A stretch of DNA of 64,000 bases from Aurelia coerulea (lineage: Eukaryota; Cnidaria; Scyphozoa; Semaeostomeae; Ulmaridae). The notes under the pieces are model-generated. The model was not told the DNA's origin, did not search any database, and was given only the letters and a program-made list of their open reading frames with translations. The stretch spans positions 6,415,501 through 6,479,500 of the forward strand of contig CM076949.1 in the NCBI GenBank assembly GCA_039566865.1, given 5' to 3'. Made by a program: the position numbers and the translations under genes. Shown in pieces: positions 33,681-45,758 of this stretch. Numbering within the stretch: position 1 is the first letter of the stretch; the number at the start of each line of letters is the position of its first letter.

Positions 33681-35499
33681 CAAAACTATAAACTTTCACA
33701 GCGCCAAATAAAGGTAATTTTAGTTTTTCAAAATAAGATGAAATATCCATCCCCTCTAGCATAATGGACAAATATACCAACATGTGGTAAGGGAAATTGC
33801 CCTTCAAATGCTGTACAAACGTTTGTTCGTTTTACATTCAGCTAAAAATTTACAATACATATTTACTTACTAACTATACTTATAAGCTACTCTACTCTGC
33901 AACTAGGACAAGACCACGGGGAGCAATAACTATGTCTACCCACGTAGTTTGTTCAATTTTTGGTCATCGTAAAGTTCCGGTAGAGTGCGCGATAAAATCA
34001 CTCATAACTGGGGGAAAATAAAACCGATTTAACCCAACTAAATTTTTCTATCTAAGTTAACAAGTCACTTACACAACGACAACCAGTTTGAGGCGATCCG
34101 ATGAATAGCATGCTACAGGCTTTGAAACATTTGAACTTTTTTGCTCACCCAAGTATGCCGTAAAATTTAATTTCACGAGTCACATTATCAATAATTCATT
34201 GACTACTACTACCGCTAATGCAGCTTTTCTGGCCCAAAATATTGCAAGAAAGAGTGAAATCATAAATAAAAGTGGTTATTTTCGGCACTACTCTGATTGG
34301 CAATACTCTTTGTTTGAAAACATTTTGCAACCCAATCCAACAGTTTTAAAAGTTCCTTGCTCTCGAATTAACCTCTGGTCACTCCTAGAAGAGTTATCCT
34401 AATACTGTCCGTTCTTATAAGCGGTTTCTAATGCCAGAAAATAATTTCTGGATATCGTGGACGGTTGGAAATTAATGTCAATAAAAAACACCAATGTTCC
34501 TTGCCACGATTTAAAATGTCTCATAAAAACTATGAATCAAAGGCAAGCTGTGCTGGCGCTGATTGGGTAAATAAGACAATCCAAAAGAAAAGAACAATGA
34601 AAAGGAGAATCTTTCCAAAGTCTACCAAACATTCTACGTTTTGGAGCAGAAGGTTCAGAAGGCCTTTGAACCTACGAAACATGTCGTTTTGAGAATTTCA
34701 GCGTCAATCAAAACACAAAAGATCCTTGCCTACCAAGTCTACCGTTTTCAGAATTGATATGGTACCAATCAAACAAACCCTAAATCCATATTGGTTTCCT
34801 GCTGATCTAAGAAATGCAGATACTGTACTGTATCATGAAATTACAAGGGAAAATTTTCAAAAATTTGCATAATTTACAAATTGATGAAAATATCAAATTT
34901 ATCTTATCAACACAAATATTCTTTGTTTCCTTTATGGTTTCGGTGACATTTTCATTTCTAAATTTTGATTGAGTTTATTGCAAAGATTTGAACAAACTTC
35001 GAAGATCAGTAGCAAAAACAAATGTTACAGATTTTCCAAACATCTAAATATTCTTTATTCACCCAATGTAAAACTACAGACATCAGCAAAGGAACAAACA
35101 TACCTAATTCTTTAGTGTTCTTCGTCTTTCAGAGATCCGGTAGACAGAGTTTGACCGAGCCAAACTCTTCCTGTCGAGCAGAGACCAGAGACCCCAACAG
35201 CGGTCAGTGAAGGATACCAAAGAAATGACTAGCTTAGTTGGTTCTGCCTTGGTTACAATGTGCAAATTTTAACTGTTCTTGTCAAATGAAACGTGACACG
35301 TGGTTTCATGATACAATACAGTAGAAACCCGCATAAAAGAAGCTGTTTGTTTTCATAGCTCTGAAGAAGCCTCATTTCAAAATATTTTACTGGTTTGAGA
35401 AGAACTTCATTATCCACTCCGCTAATCTAAAGACTTTAATCAAACTTTTTACCACTTACAGGGCTTACACTATATTTTCACGGACACACGTACCAAATT
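33681..35499. other. No gene recognised
   Basis: Frames up to 75 codons occur but lack splice support or recognisable residues. Confidence 0.5.
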
Positions 35500-36200
35500 T
35501 AAAGTCAAAAGCTTGGCCAGTTTTCCCGCAATAAATTCCTAAAGTTTGGTAGCCTACTCAAGGGCGGGCCTGTCACACTAGGAATAATGGTCCTACCTTT
35601 GTTTGAAAACCGGTAGTTCACGAAAAAATCTGCAACACCTTTGTCCCAAAAACTGGTCGTTTTGATGATAAATTTCCGCAGTTCTTTTTCTTCAATATGG
35701 CGGACAAATTCAACATGATGTAAAGCTAACAATGTTTGTCCAAAGAAAACCGGTAGTTTCGACCAAATACTGTTTTGGAAAGCAAGTAGTAATTGTAGCC
35801 ATGAAAGTACAAGTGTCACAAAACCGGTTGCCAGACAAAGGTAGAAGTGCTTTGGTGAAAAACTTGAAATCCTGGTCTATTTTTCGGAAATTTACCGGAC
35901 AAAGGTAGTAGAACCGCTTTGGTGAAAAGTTAGATTTTCTGATCTTTTGTGTCTAAATTTGGCAGACAAAGGTAGAACCAACTTTCAGGTACACTTTAGG
36001 ATTATGATTTGATAGGAGGTTAGAATACTTATATTTTTGCAACAAATTGATGCAATAGGTTGACTGGTTTTAAAATTTCACCTTTGTCCCAAAAACTGGT
36101 TTGGGCAGGAAAGTCATATTGTGTGACGAAGGAACCGGTTATTTTTTCCAATTTATTTGGACAAACATGGGGTCAAATATTTTACGGTGTTTGCCGCCCC
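35500..36200. other. Interspersed ACCTTTGTC/GACAAAGGT repeats
   Basis: Repeated blocks such as ACAAAGGTAGAA, CACCTTTGTCCCAAAAACTGGT and AACCGGT occur in both orientations; probably a decayed fold-back element. Confidence 0.45.
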
Positions 36201-36615
36201 TCTGCCTACTCGACAACAAACACTAGAAACACAGTTCAGTTGATTATCGATTGGAAAATACGAAAGAATATAAGACACAGTAAAGCGTTTGCAAGCGTCA
36301 AGAGTTTGTGAAACAAGTCAGCATTCTCTCGAGACTGACAGTGATGAAAATCTATCTTTTTTACAAATCTGTTTCGCTTGCACCGAGCTATGGAATATCG
36401 TGCTTGAGCCTCAAGGCGAAGAAAAGGAAAGAGGTTTGCAAAACAGTGTGTGCCTGAAAATGATCGAGAAAGTTCCATACATTGTAATCAAATGCATCAT
36501 GATGCAATCATAAAAGTAGAACGGGGTTGATTGCATCATGTTGCATTTCACTGGAATCCGTGAGTTGCCTTTAAAGGCTTTCTTTCATTAAAGATTTGAA
36601 TGCTATGCTATCTAA
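36201..36615. other. No gene recognised
   Basis: A 79-codon + strand frame ends at 36513 without clear splice sites; left uncalled. Confidence 0.4.
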
Positions 36616-36912
36616 AACACCCCCCAGTAACAACCACGCTGGACATTAAAAATGCAGCGGGGAAACCTTTGAAATTATACATTTTCGACGGGCATTACAG
36701 TTATATGACGGAGCAAGGAAAAATTTAGGCAATCACCTATGATGGATCTTGCATAATTTTCGATGAGGAAACAAAAGTTTTGACGAGGTAATAACAGAAA
36801 CAAGGCGGGGAAAGCTTTTAAACTCAAACTTAGCGGGGAAACAAATCGTTTTGGGGGTCATCTTTACTTTGGCGGGGCATTGTTTCAGCGGGGTCGTTAC
36901 TGGGGGGTGTTC
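36616..36912. mobile_element. AACACCCCCCAGTAAC MITE with GGCGGGGAAA repeats
   Basis: AACACCCCCCAGTAAC at the left and GTTACTGGGGGGTGTT at the right. The interior repeats GCGGGGAAA at least three times. Confidence 0.85.
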
Positions 36913-37245
36913 TACAGCACCGACCAATCAAACTAAAATATCGACCAGCATATCCATGTTTAGTCTGTTCTTTCAGCTCACACAAAAATCAGTCAACACA
37001 ATAGAATCACAGGTTTTGATTTACAGCCAATCGACAACACAGTCATGTTTTTGACTCATCCTTCTTAAAAGTACTTTTTACTATAAACCAATGTAGTTCT
37101 TTTTGTTTCATAATGTCATACTTAACATGAAAAGCAAAGTCGACTGTGTGAATCAAAATGTTTGAGTAAAGTTGAAGCGTTACCTGGTAACTGATGCAAG
37201 GTTTTGAATGAATGAATTAGTGTAGTACATGTTACATTGCTAAAC
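36913..37245. other. No feature seen
   Basis: AT-rich; no supported frame. Confidence 0.5.
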
Positions 37246-37382
37246 CATGGGTAGTTAGACACTGCTGGTGTGCTTCTATGGAGGAGCGCTGGATAATATG
37301 TATCTGCGGGGGAAATTTTGGTAGTACTGCGGAGGAGATATCGAAAGAACGAAAATATTAAAATCTCCTCCGCAGTAATATA

Positions 37383-38672
37383 ACTTGCAAAGCCAGGGTC
37401 TTTGAAAAGCTTATTTATAACCAACTGTACGATTATTTGAACAAAAACAAACATCTATTTTCTAACCAATCCGGCTTCAGAGCTTTACACTCTGTTGTCA
37501 CTTGCCTTCTTAACAACACAGATGACTGGTATGTGAACATGGACAATGGCAGATACACTGCAAATATTCTCATTGATCTCAAAAAAGCATTTGACACCGT
37601 AGATCATGACATTTTACTTGCTAAATTGAGGAAGTATGGTATTGATAATCTTGAACTTACTTGGTTTACGTCTTATCTAACCAATAGAAAGCAATTCTGC
37701 AAAGTAAATGGGGTAGGTTCCAAAACAGAAGATATTCGCTGTGGTGTGCCGCAGGGTTCTTGTCTTGGCCCTCTTTTGTTTCTGATTTATATCAATGATC
37801 TTCCGTTTTCTCTGAAGAAAGGTAAAGTGACCATGTACGCAGACGATACCAGTATTTCTTACTCTTCTTCGAGCTTAGTAGATATAAACCAAACTCTGAA
37901 TAGTGAACTGAATGATTTGAAGCGATGGTTGCAGGGTAATAAACTTTCTTTGAATGTTTTAAAAACTCAAGCTTTGATTGTAGGTTCTCAGCCCAAAATT
38001 AAGAAAATTACCGACAAGGCTGTTGATCATCCACTATTTTTTATTGGTGACTCTCAGGTTGAAAATGTAGACCGAACAACGTATCTGGGTGTGATAATCG
38101 ATAGAAATTTGGATTGGGAAGAACACGTTTACAATCTCCGTACTAAGGTTTCTCGTGCAATTGGATTTTTGAAATATTCCAGGAAATTTTTACCTCAAAA
38201 CACGTTGAGTGCAATGTATAGGGGTATCGTCGAGCCTCATTTTCGGTTCTGTTGTTCGGTGTGGGGGTGCTGTGGGGTGACTAAACTGCAAACCCTGCAG
38301 AAGCTGCAAAATCGAGCAGCTAGGATTGTAACTAAAAGTCGATTTGATACGCCTGCTATGGCATTAATTCGCAGTTTAAATTGGCCTACTGTAAATGACA
38401 TTATCAGAAGCGAAACAGCTACCACAATGTACAAATCGCTAAATGGTCTGGTCCCGGAGTACCTTTCAGACTTGTTCGAAAAAAATTCTACTCGAAATGT
38501 CAGAAAACTGAGAAACACCGATACTGATCTCTCGTTACCATTACGAAAAACTAACAATGGGCAGAGGGCTATATCTTTTCGTGGACCTAAGCTTTGGAAT
38601 CAACTTGAACCTGATGCTAAACAGGCACCCTCCCTTGCCACTTTTAAGAGAAGAATCAAAAGCTTGCCTTAA
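37383..38672 (+). CDS. LINE reverse transcriptase, 5'-truncated
   Basis: The frame is open from the insertion edge to TAA at 38672. RT motifs are in order: ARVFEKLIYNQL, LIDLKKAFDTVDHDIL (first catalytic Asp), GVPQGSCLGPLLFLIYINDL and MYADDTSISY (catalytic Asp pair), then the thumb and SLNWPTVNDIIR...FRGPKLWNQL C-terminal region. The endonuclease and start codon are missing, so this is a dead 5'-truncated copy, although the remaining frame has no stop. It would copy LINE RNA at a nicked target. CR1/L2/Jockey group by motif; exact clade uncertain. Confidence 0.9.
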   Translation, partial: TCKARVFEKLIYNQLYDYLNKNKHLFSNQSGFRALHSVVTCLLNNTDDWYVNMDNGRYTANILIDLKKAFDTVDHDILLAKLRKYGIDNLELTWFTSYLTNRKQFCKVNGVGSKTEDIRCGVPQGSCLGPLLFLIYINDLPFSLKKGKVTMYADDTSISYSSSSLVDINQTLNSELNDLKRWLQGNKLSLNVLKTQALIVGSQPKIKKITDKAVDHPLFFIGDSQVENVDRTTYLGVIIDRNLDWEEHVYNLRTKVSRAIGFLKYSRKFLPQNTLSAMYRGIVEPHFRFCCSVWGCCGVTKLQTLQKLQNRAARIVTKSRFDTPAMALIRSLNWPTVNDIIRSETATTMYKSLNGLVPEYLSDLFEKNSTRNVRKLRNTDTDLSLPLRKTNNGQRAISFRGPKLWNQLEPDAKQAPSLATFKRRIKSLP

Positions 38673-38822
38673 CGAGAATTCTTTTATTTTTTTTGTTAAC
38701 TATTATATAGTGATCTTTTGAATTAGTAATGTTTTGCCACGGCCCCCTGAAAAGCAGTTCATATGGATTGACGGGGCTACCGTGCCTAAATAAATAAAAA
38801 TGAATGAATGAATGAATGAATA
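38673..38822 (+). mobile_element. LINE 3' UTR with (AATG)n tail
   Basis: GCCACGGCC...GGGCTACCGTG inverted motif, then TAAATAAATAAA and an AATG-repeat tail to 38822, where MITE sequence resumes. Confidence 0.85.
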
Positions 38823-38903
38823 AAAATTTCCCTCGCAGATACATATTATCCAGCGCTCCTCCATAGAAGCACACCAGCAGTGTCTAACTACCCATGGCTA
38901 AAC

Positions 38904-40499
38904 ACCTGGCGAAGGTGAAGTTCATGCAGACAGCATGACGTCACAGAAGTTTTGAAACACGACACCGTCTTATTTTGGGGTAAATCTTCAGAAAATTTCT
39001 AATCTTCAGTGGCCTACCTAGATCTGAAATGCAGAACCATAAAAATGCAGAAATGAAAGGTTGAGCAATTGAAAAAGACAACTTCACAGTATCTCAAGGG
39101 AAGCACATTTGCAAGAAGAGTAACTGAGACAGAAGCAATATTGCGTGGCAGTTGCATAAACTCATGGCACGAGATAGTCCCAGTTACCACAACAACAACA
39201 ACAACAATGACAACAACAACAACAACAACAACATTTTTTGTCCATCAGTCTATCAATGGCGATAACTACGAAATTGTAATCAGTCTAGTAGATGCAGCTG
39301 ATGTCACGGTTTCTTTAGATCTTTAGTTCTCCAAGTCTATTTCGTCAACTACAATAAGGGAAGGGAAAGCAAACTTACTTTACTTTCCGATAGATTAATT
39401 ACAGTTGACAAAATATGCTTGGGGCAAGTCTATGGTCTCTTTAACTCCCAAGGCTCCCTAGTTTCTCTTGATAGAAGCGCCGAGGGGAGACCGGGGGCAA
39501 ATTAGGAGAGCGATCTCTAAACGTCATGATAGAAGACTCAAAGACGTGAGAGTTCCTGGATGAACACCGAAGAATGGATTCTGGATAATGGAGTGGAATA
39601 TGTATAAGCTTTACTCGTTGTAGGGCAGTCTGCTTAATATTTCCTAGGCCTTTTGTAATCATTCTTGACTGATATAAAATTGACAAAGATTCATGCTTCC
39701 TTGCACAGAAAAACATGGACACGTATAAGGTTTGCTTTTATGCTTTGATGGTTGACGTCTGTTTGAAAGAATCCGCTCATAGTCATAGAGACCTGATGCA
39801 AAGCTGAAAAATCAATTCTTCAAAAGATGAGAAAACGTGCTACCCGGATTAAAAGAAGCTAACCCTCCCAATCGTTGATAACTTGCTCAATGGTTATCAA
39901 ACATACTGTCGTTTTATAGACTGATTACATGAGTCTCAGTTTTCTGCACTGACTTGGATGATGTTTATGGCTTTTCAAACTGAGAGGCATGACAATACAG
40001 CTTCAAAACGCAGACTAATTTAGGCCATTTCGGCCGCGTTCACGGCGGGACCAATCAGATCGCTACTTTCTTGATATGGTCAACCCACGTGCCTATTCTT
40101 GGCGTTTGAGTGGCTGACTAGTTCAAAGTTCGACTTTTTGAAGCGAAACGACGTTTGAAATGATGTTCGAAGCGACGTTCAACTTTTCTTTCCACGATTG
40201 AAGGATGGAAGAAGTTCGATTTTCTTCAGATTTCTCGTAGGATTTTAGTCCCTGTTTTGAATCTGTTTGGTTGTGAGTCCTTGCATGAGTGAAAATATAA
40301 ACATCAGATTGAAAATGTTGTACTAATACAAGGAATCACGTCTTGATTGAGTCTAGTCGTAGATTTTACACATATCAGGTCATCCGTGACACGTTGCAAT
40401 CAGTTCTGTATCAGATTTATTGAGATAATCAAAAACGTGCAGACGACCAAATGTATATGTTTGGCTGATACTTTGACAAATTTAATTGATATCGTCTCA
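38904..40499. other. No gene; contains a short repeat with (CAA)n
   Basis: Only the element at 39165-39290 is recognised. Frames of about 90 codons on either strand lack support. Confidence 0.45.
39165..39290. mobile_element. Short (CAA)n-containing repeat
   Basis: GAGATAGTCCCAGTTACC, a (CAA)n core, then GGCGATAACTACGAAATTG and AATCAGTCTA. The same order recurs at 41945-42050. Confidence 0.65.
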
Positions 40500-41178
40500 C
40501 AGAAGTTGGCCAGAGCCAGATAAAGCAAGTTGAACCAACCTTTCCGAAAATGGTCTCTCATATCTAGGACCTAAAATATGGAACAGTCTTTCCTCAGACC
40601 GAATATTGCAGATTAAATATTGCAAATTCTTTATTATGGCAAAACTACACATACATATATTGCACCTAAGGTTTACTATCACCTTCGTAAATATTTATTT
40701 GGTACGCTTGAAGAAATTTGCTTGTAATACAATGGCTTTAATTCAGGCCATTTCGGTACATAACAGTAAAAACCCTCATAAAGAACCTTTGACGTTCATG
40801 GTTCCTATACATTTACATAATGGTTGTTATCTTTAAGGTGCTAAGGTGCTCACTATAATTTGAATGACTATAAAAGGACAGTAAATATCAATTTAATTCA
40901 ATGTAGCAAAACTTAGACGAATGTCCTCAGTCTAGGAGCCGCTCTGCTCTATATGGTTTCTCATTGTACCTAGAGTTTCTTCTCTTTGTATATTGTAGTG
41001 TCTTTTGGTGTGGAGTGGTGTGGTGTGGTATTGGGTTCTTTTGTTAGTTGAATCAGATTATTGTTTATATTTATTGTAAGAGTCATTCATAGTGGGGACT
41101 AGATGACCATGTGTCTTTTCCCGCTATGATTGGCTTAGATTCTTGTATTGTAGTTTTTTCTTAGAGATTGATAAAAAA
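40500..41178 (+). mobile_element. LINE 3' fragment
   Basis: The frame at about 40534-40612 reads SENGLSYLGPKIWNSLSSD, the conserved LINE C-terminal block. It is followed by 3' UTR-like sequence ending in an A run near 41170. Confidence 0.6.
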
Positions 41179-41754
41179 AAAGTTGCTCAGTTTGCCAAAA
41201 ATCAGCCTGTGGGCTCTCAGCCGCAGTTTAGATGTAATAAAGCAAAGTCTTGCCTTTAGAAACCTCACCTAACCTCAGTCAATTGTTCCCCTTTAATAAC
41301 CTTATTATTCTCCTATCGTTTTTCAAAAATTCAATGTCTGATTTTCTTACAAAGTGTTTTCTTAAAAGCACAATGTCATGGATGTGATTGGCTAGATCTT
41401 CAGATAAAATCAATAACAAATTAACTTGTGGGTTTGTATTCGTCAATCCTTTATGCTTATCCTTTATGTTTTGCTAACCTACCATAGAAATTCCTTTTTT
41501 TTCTATTGTCAATGTGCACAGTTTTTCTGTTAGTTGCCCTATTTCCCATGCAGCTTGCTTGACTGAGTTGGCCACATTGGTTTTAGGCTATCTTTTGCAG
41601 TTTTGCTTTATCTACTTTTACATTTGTCAATAATTTTCTATCTCTGCTTCTAGAGTATAGCCTATTTCTGTCTCTAACTCAGGCAAAGCAGCGTACTTTC
41701 CTGGTTGTAGCATCGTAACAGCAAAGGTAATCAGAGGAAGCTTCAAGGTTGTAA
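41179..41754. other. No feature seen
   Basis: No open frame or repeat partner recognised. Confidence 0.4.
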
Positions 41755-42655
41755 CAAAAGCAACAGATAATTTTGATTGACACACCAATTCAAAGTGATT
41801 AACATCACAGACAAAGAGAATTCTCTCAAGCAGCAAACCTAAACAAACGAAGCCGCAGGAGATGCCTTGAAACCTGCGTAGCTAATTGTCTCATTGCGCA
41901 CACGAAAAGGCATTGTTAAGCAAAGTCTTAGGTTTATATTAGACTCACGAAATAGTCCCAGTTATCGCAACAACAACAACAACAGCAATGACAACAACAA
42001 CAACTATCAATAGCAATAACTACGAACTTGCAATCAGTCTAGGTTTATATCAAAAGAATAAGGCAAAAGTCGTGAGTATACTGTATGTCAAATAAGGACA
42101 GATCTAAACATGAACCGCTGCGATTTCATTCGCCTGGTTTTATTCGCGAAATTGAGCATTAAGCTTTTGAATTACGCTCAAAATATACTAGAATTGTAAT
42201 TCCTACTGTTCAACTTCTGAATTAAAATCTTTCTTAAATTAGATGTCGCGTGAGATTTGAGATAACGCAAAACTACTGATGCAAAGCTCTTCAATTGCTT
42301 TATTCACGGGCATTTTCGCATGGCATAGAAGCCCCCAATAGAAGATTGAAGGCACGGCATTGTTTCTTTGCTTATTCATTGTTCATGGAGCGTTTGCAAA
42401 CTTTGATTTGAATTGGGTGTTTTCAGATTCTTTGATCTTTGCAAATGCAAGCTTTAGCCTTGCATCACAAACCCATTGACAACTCCTATTCTCGTGCACA
42501 ACAAGGCAATTGGCCATACAGATCTCAGAGCATCTTTGTGGCTTTGCTTGTTCTAATTCGTTACTTGAGACAATTGCCATTTTTGCAAATAGCCAATCGC
42601 GTTTAAAAGGCGTCTCAGTCAAAAGCAACTGATGCTATTACTATAGAATCTGCTC
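41755..42655. mobile_element. Diverged AACAAGG-family fold-back MITE, with insertion
   Basis: Arm landmarks TTTTGATTGACAC, CAATTCAAAG, CTCTCAAGCAG and AAGCCGCA at the left, with their inverse near 42540-42650 (GTCAAAAGCAACTGATGCTATT). A (CAA)n repeat (41945-42050) is inserted. It is the oldest-looking copy of the family here. Confidence 0.6.
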
Positions 42656-42819
42656 AACAGTCTTTCGAACAGCGTTTCGAACGAACTTTTATTGTATGGT
42701 GATAAAGATTTTTGTGATGACGTCAATAAAGTTATACTCCAACTGACTATAGATTTAATTTACAAAACTGGTCGGTTTGGTTAAGACAACTTCAAATTCT
42801 TGTTTGTGCCACAAAGTCA

Positions 42820-43331
42820 CTAAGTCCTTTTGCCTTTTTTTTCGTATGTTAATGCGTCTGTTTCACATTTGATGATTGAAATATGGCAATTCATCCATAC
42901 TAAATCTTCTTCCTTTATATATTCAAATCTATATATTGTCATGGAGGCACCCTTGATCCTAGAGCATGGGCGTAGGGCGTTGTCGCGGTGGGGATCTTGG
43001 ATGGGGGAGCAGTGGTGGCAGCAACCGTTGTCGTTGTTGTTCCCCCGGCCGGGGTCACCATTGCTCGGCGTCATGCGCTTTTGCTAGCCTGGCATCCGAC
43101 GTGAAACACACCTCAGTATTTTTAATCATTTATGTGTAGCTTCTTGTAATTGTATATTTAGTGGTAATTAAGTTGGATGTTTCTCTATGTTACGACCATG
43201 GGGTAGTCATTGTCTGTTGCTCCCTGTGGTTACCGTCCTTGTAGTGTTGTATAGTTGTATAATAATTAGAAAGTATAGTAGGTTGTATCATGTATTGTAA
43301 CATTCTAGAGGAATATAAAAAGAAAAAAAAA
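42820..43331 (+). mobile_element. LINE 3' end
   Basis: 3' UTR resembling 27576-27711 (CTCTATGTTACGACCATGGGG, CTCCCTGTGG, CCTTGTAG) ending GAGGAATATAAAAAGAAAAA. The preceding 85-codon frame is of uncertain coding value. Confidence 0.5.
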
Positions 43332-43388
43332 TCTGCTCATTTATGTTTCAATGGAAGCGCCAATTCATGAACCAGTACATTTCATTAA

Positions 43389-45404
43389 AACCTCATTTCC
43401 ACTGTTTTGGTACACAACAGTGTAAACACGAGGCTAATCCGGTACAATGATTTTACGGATCCAAAGTTGTGCCGGTACAGTGTTAAGTTATTTCGGAAGG
43501 AAAGAAGAAATTATTACAATAACCTAGACATCTCACTTGTCACTGATGTTAAGAAATTCTGGAAAACTGTGAAACCTTTTTTCTCGGACAAATCACAATC
43601 TAAGAATAAAATAGTGTTGATTGAAGATGAAACCATTATTTCCAACGATGTTGAGGTAGCAGAAACTATGAACGAATTTTTCGTCACTGTGACGGATTCC
43701 CTTGGCATAAATGAAAACTCTAATTACGAAAATGCAACAGAAGGAATCACAGATCCTATTGATGAGGCCGTACATAAGTTTTCCAATCATCCTAGCATTC
43801 TGAAAATTAAAGGTCGCTTTCAAGATGCTGGTTCCTTTACTTTTCAGAAAGTTACCCCTGATACTGTTGACAAAGAGGTTAGGAATCTAAATCCTAAAAA
43901 AGCTACAACGCACAAAAATATTCCTCCTAAAATTCTTAAATCCAATTCTGATGTATGTGTAGAACCTCTGACGAAAATATTTAATGATTGCATAGAAAAT
44001 TCGTCCTTTCCTGATGAACTAAAGTGTGCGGATGTCACATCTCTTCCCAAGAATGGACCAACCAACTCTAGGACCAACTTTAGGCCAATTAGCGTTCTAC
44101 CTACGGTCTCAAAGATGTTTGAAAGAATAATGGATAAACAGATAGTTGCTTATATTACACCCTTTTTATCATCACTTCTCTGTGGTTTTCGAAAAGGTTA
44201 CAGTGCCCAGCATGCTCTCGTACGGCTCTTAGAAAAATTCAAAATTAGCCTTGATGAAGGTGGTAAAGCAGGGGCTGTATTGATGGATCTGTCCAAGGCA
44301 TTTGATTGCATCAGACACGATCTTTTGATTGCAAAATTGCACGCCTACGGTTTCTCTCGCGAAGCATTGGCACTAATTAATGATTACCTCACAAATAGAC
44401 AACAAAGAGTCAAAGTAAATGGGTCATTTAGTTCTTGGAAAAGCGTCACACGCGGTGTTCCTCAGGGGTCAGTCTTAGGGCCTCTGTTATTCAACATATA
44501 CATTAATGATCTTCTACTCTTCATTCAAAACTCGGATATATGTAATTATGCAGATGATACTACAATCTATGCCTGCGATAAGAACCTGGGCAATATAGCT
44601 CATAGGCTTGAAAATGACTGTAGTGTAGCTTTAGAATGGTTTACCGACAACTTTATGAAATTAAATGCAGATAAATGCCATCTTTTGGTTCTTGGGCAGA
44701 GGTGTGATGATCCTGTTACTGTTAGGATTGGAAATGCTGATGTTGTAAATAGCTCCGAAGAGAAGCTACTCGGAGTTCAAATTGATAGCAAACTTTCCTT
44801 CGGTAATCATGTTTCCAAATTGTGTCAAAAGGCTAGCAATAAACTTTATGCACTTGCTCGCATATCCCCTTACATGGATCAGAGCAAACTAAGAACACTC
44901 ATGAGGGCATTTATTACCAGTCAGTTTCAATACTGTCCTTTAATCTGGATGTTTCACAGCAGGCAGCTCAGCCAAAAAATTAACAAAATACAGGAAAGGG
45001 CTCTGAGAATTACTTATAAGGATACTGAATCTACTTATAGTGAGCTATTAGAGAAGGACTGTGCCGTTACGATTCATGCAAAGAACTTGCAGTTACTTAT
45101 GACTGAGATGTACAAAACAAAAAATAACCTGAGCCCTTCATTCATGCACGAAATTTTCAGCGAAAATGAAAGTCATTACAATTTGCGTAACAATAACGAA
45201 TTCTTCCAACCTAGGGTGAGATCTGTCAACAACGGAACAGAAAGCATCCGATTTAAAGGTCCACAGCTGTGGCAAACGTTACCACCAACTATACGAAATT
45301 CAGAATCTCTTTGTCAGTTTAAAACAAAAATAAAAAATTGGAACGGAGAAAATTGCCCATGTAAATTATGCCGCGTTTTTATTCCGAACTTGGGCTTTTT
45401 ATGA
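43389..45404 (+). CDS. LINE reverse transcriptase ORF, uninterrupted but lacking endonuclease
   Basis: About 671 codons are open from the stop at 43386 to TGA at 45402. There is no ATG at the start, indicating 5' truncation near 43390. Order: KKFWKTVKPFF linker, FRPISVLPTVSKMFERI, LMDLSKAFDCIRHDLL (catalytic Asp), GVPQGSVLGPLLFNIYINDL, NYADDTTIYA (catalytic pair), a thumb with KLLGVQIDSKLSF, FQYCPLIWMFHSR, and a C-terminal FKGPQLWQTLPP block. The key RT residues are intact. The missing endonuclease makes autonomous movement unlikely. The closing Cys motif (CPCKLC) is as in related LINEs. It differs from the 37-kb LINE in sequence and tail, so it is another family. Confidence 0.93.
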   Translation, partial: NLISTVLVHNSVNTRLIRYNDFTDPKLCRYSVKLFRKERRNYYNNLDISLVTDVKKFWKTVKPFFSDKSQSKNKIVLIEDETIISNDVEVAETMNEFFVTVTDSLGINENSNYENATEGITDPIDEAVHKFSNHPSILKIKGRFQDAGSFTFQKVTPDTVDKEVRNLNPKKATTHKNIPPKILKSNSDVCVEPLTKIFNDCIENSSFPDELKCADVTSLPKNGPTNSRTNFRPISVLPTVSKMFERIMDKQIVAYITPFLSSLLCGFRKGYSAQHALVRLLEKFKISLDEGGKAGAVLMDLSKAFDCIRHDLLIAKLHAYGFSREALALINDYLTNRQQRVKVNGSFSSWKSVTRGVPQGSVLGPLLFNIYINDLLLFIQNSDICNYADDTTIYACDKNLGNIAHRLENDCSVALEWFTDNFMKLNADKCHLLVLGQRCDDPVTVRIGNADVVNSSEEKLLGVQIDSKLSFGNHVSKLCQKASNKLYALARISPYMDQSKLRTLMRAFITSQFQYCPLIWMFHSRQLSQKINKIQERALRITYKDTESTYSELLEKDCAVTIHAKNLQLLMTEMYKTKNNLSPSFMHEIFSENESHYNLRNNNEFFQPRVRSVNNGTESIRFKGPQLWQTLPPTIRNSESLCQFKTKIKNWNGENCPCKLCRVFIPNLGFL

Positions 45405-45593
45405 TGATAATATTTGAATATCTGCTTTTATACACTTTTATGCCTTTATACTGTATACTTTCGATGAATTGTAAATATTTTATCCCCTTTTTTCTGATGT
45501 AACATTTGTATTTTAAAATTTTAACTAACGTTGGAATTAATTAGCTGACTACTTTTAGCTATATTTTTTATGTATCCAACGGTAAAGAAATTG

Positions 45594-45636
<43 letters not shown>
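45405..45636 (+). mobile_element. LINE 3' UTR with (TAA)n tail
   Basis: AT-rich UTR ending in about 15 TAA/ATA triplets (45591-45636), the type of tail seen in I and related LINEs. Confidence 0.85.
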
Positions 45637-45638
<2 letters not shown>

Positions 45639-45758
45639 GTACCTTTAGTATAATGAGAAAAGTGCCCTTGCAGTTTCGTGTCCCCCAAGTGTAAAATTAT
45701 TCCTGCGGCCCTGCTTAGAGGTCCCTAAAATCCTGTATAAATCGTTCTGTTCTTTTAG

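Larger units (their letters stand above)
37246..38896. mobile_element. CATGGGTAG MITE split by a LINE
   Basis: CATGGGTAGTTAGACAC at the left, GTGTCTAACTACCCATG at the right. GCTAAAC flanks both sides (37239-37245 and 38897-38903). The left part includes a GGAGGAGAT...ATCTCCTCC stem. The LINE at about 37381-38822 sits inside, so it is younger than the MITE. Confidence 0.88.

Noticed and set aside
36274..36513. 79-codon + strand frame as an exon
   Set aside because: No clear acceptor, no domain, and frames of this length are expected by chance in this window.
42830..43087. 85-codon + strand frame before the LINE tail
   Set aside because: Position fits a LINE C-terminus but no conserved block is seen; kept only as part of the LINE 3' end.
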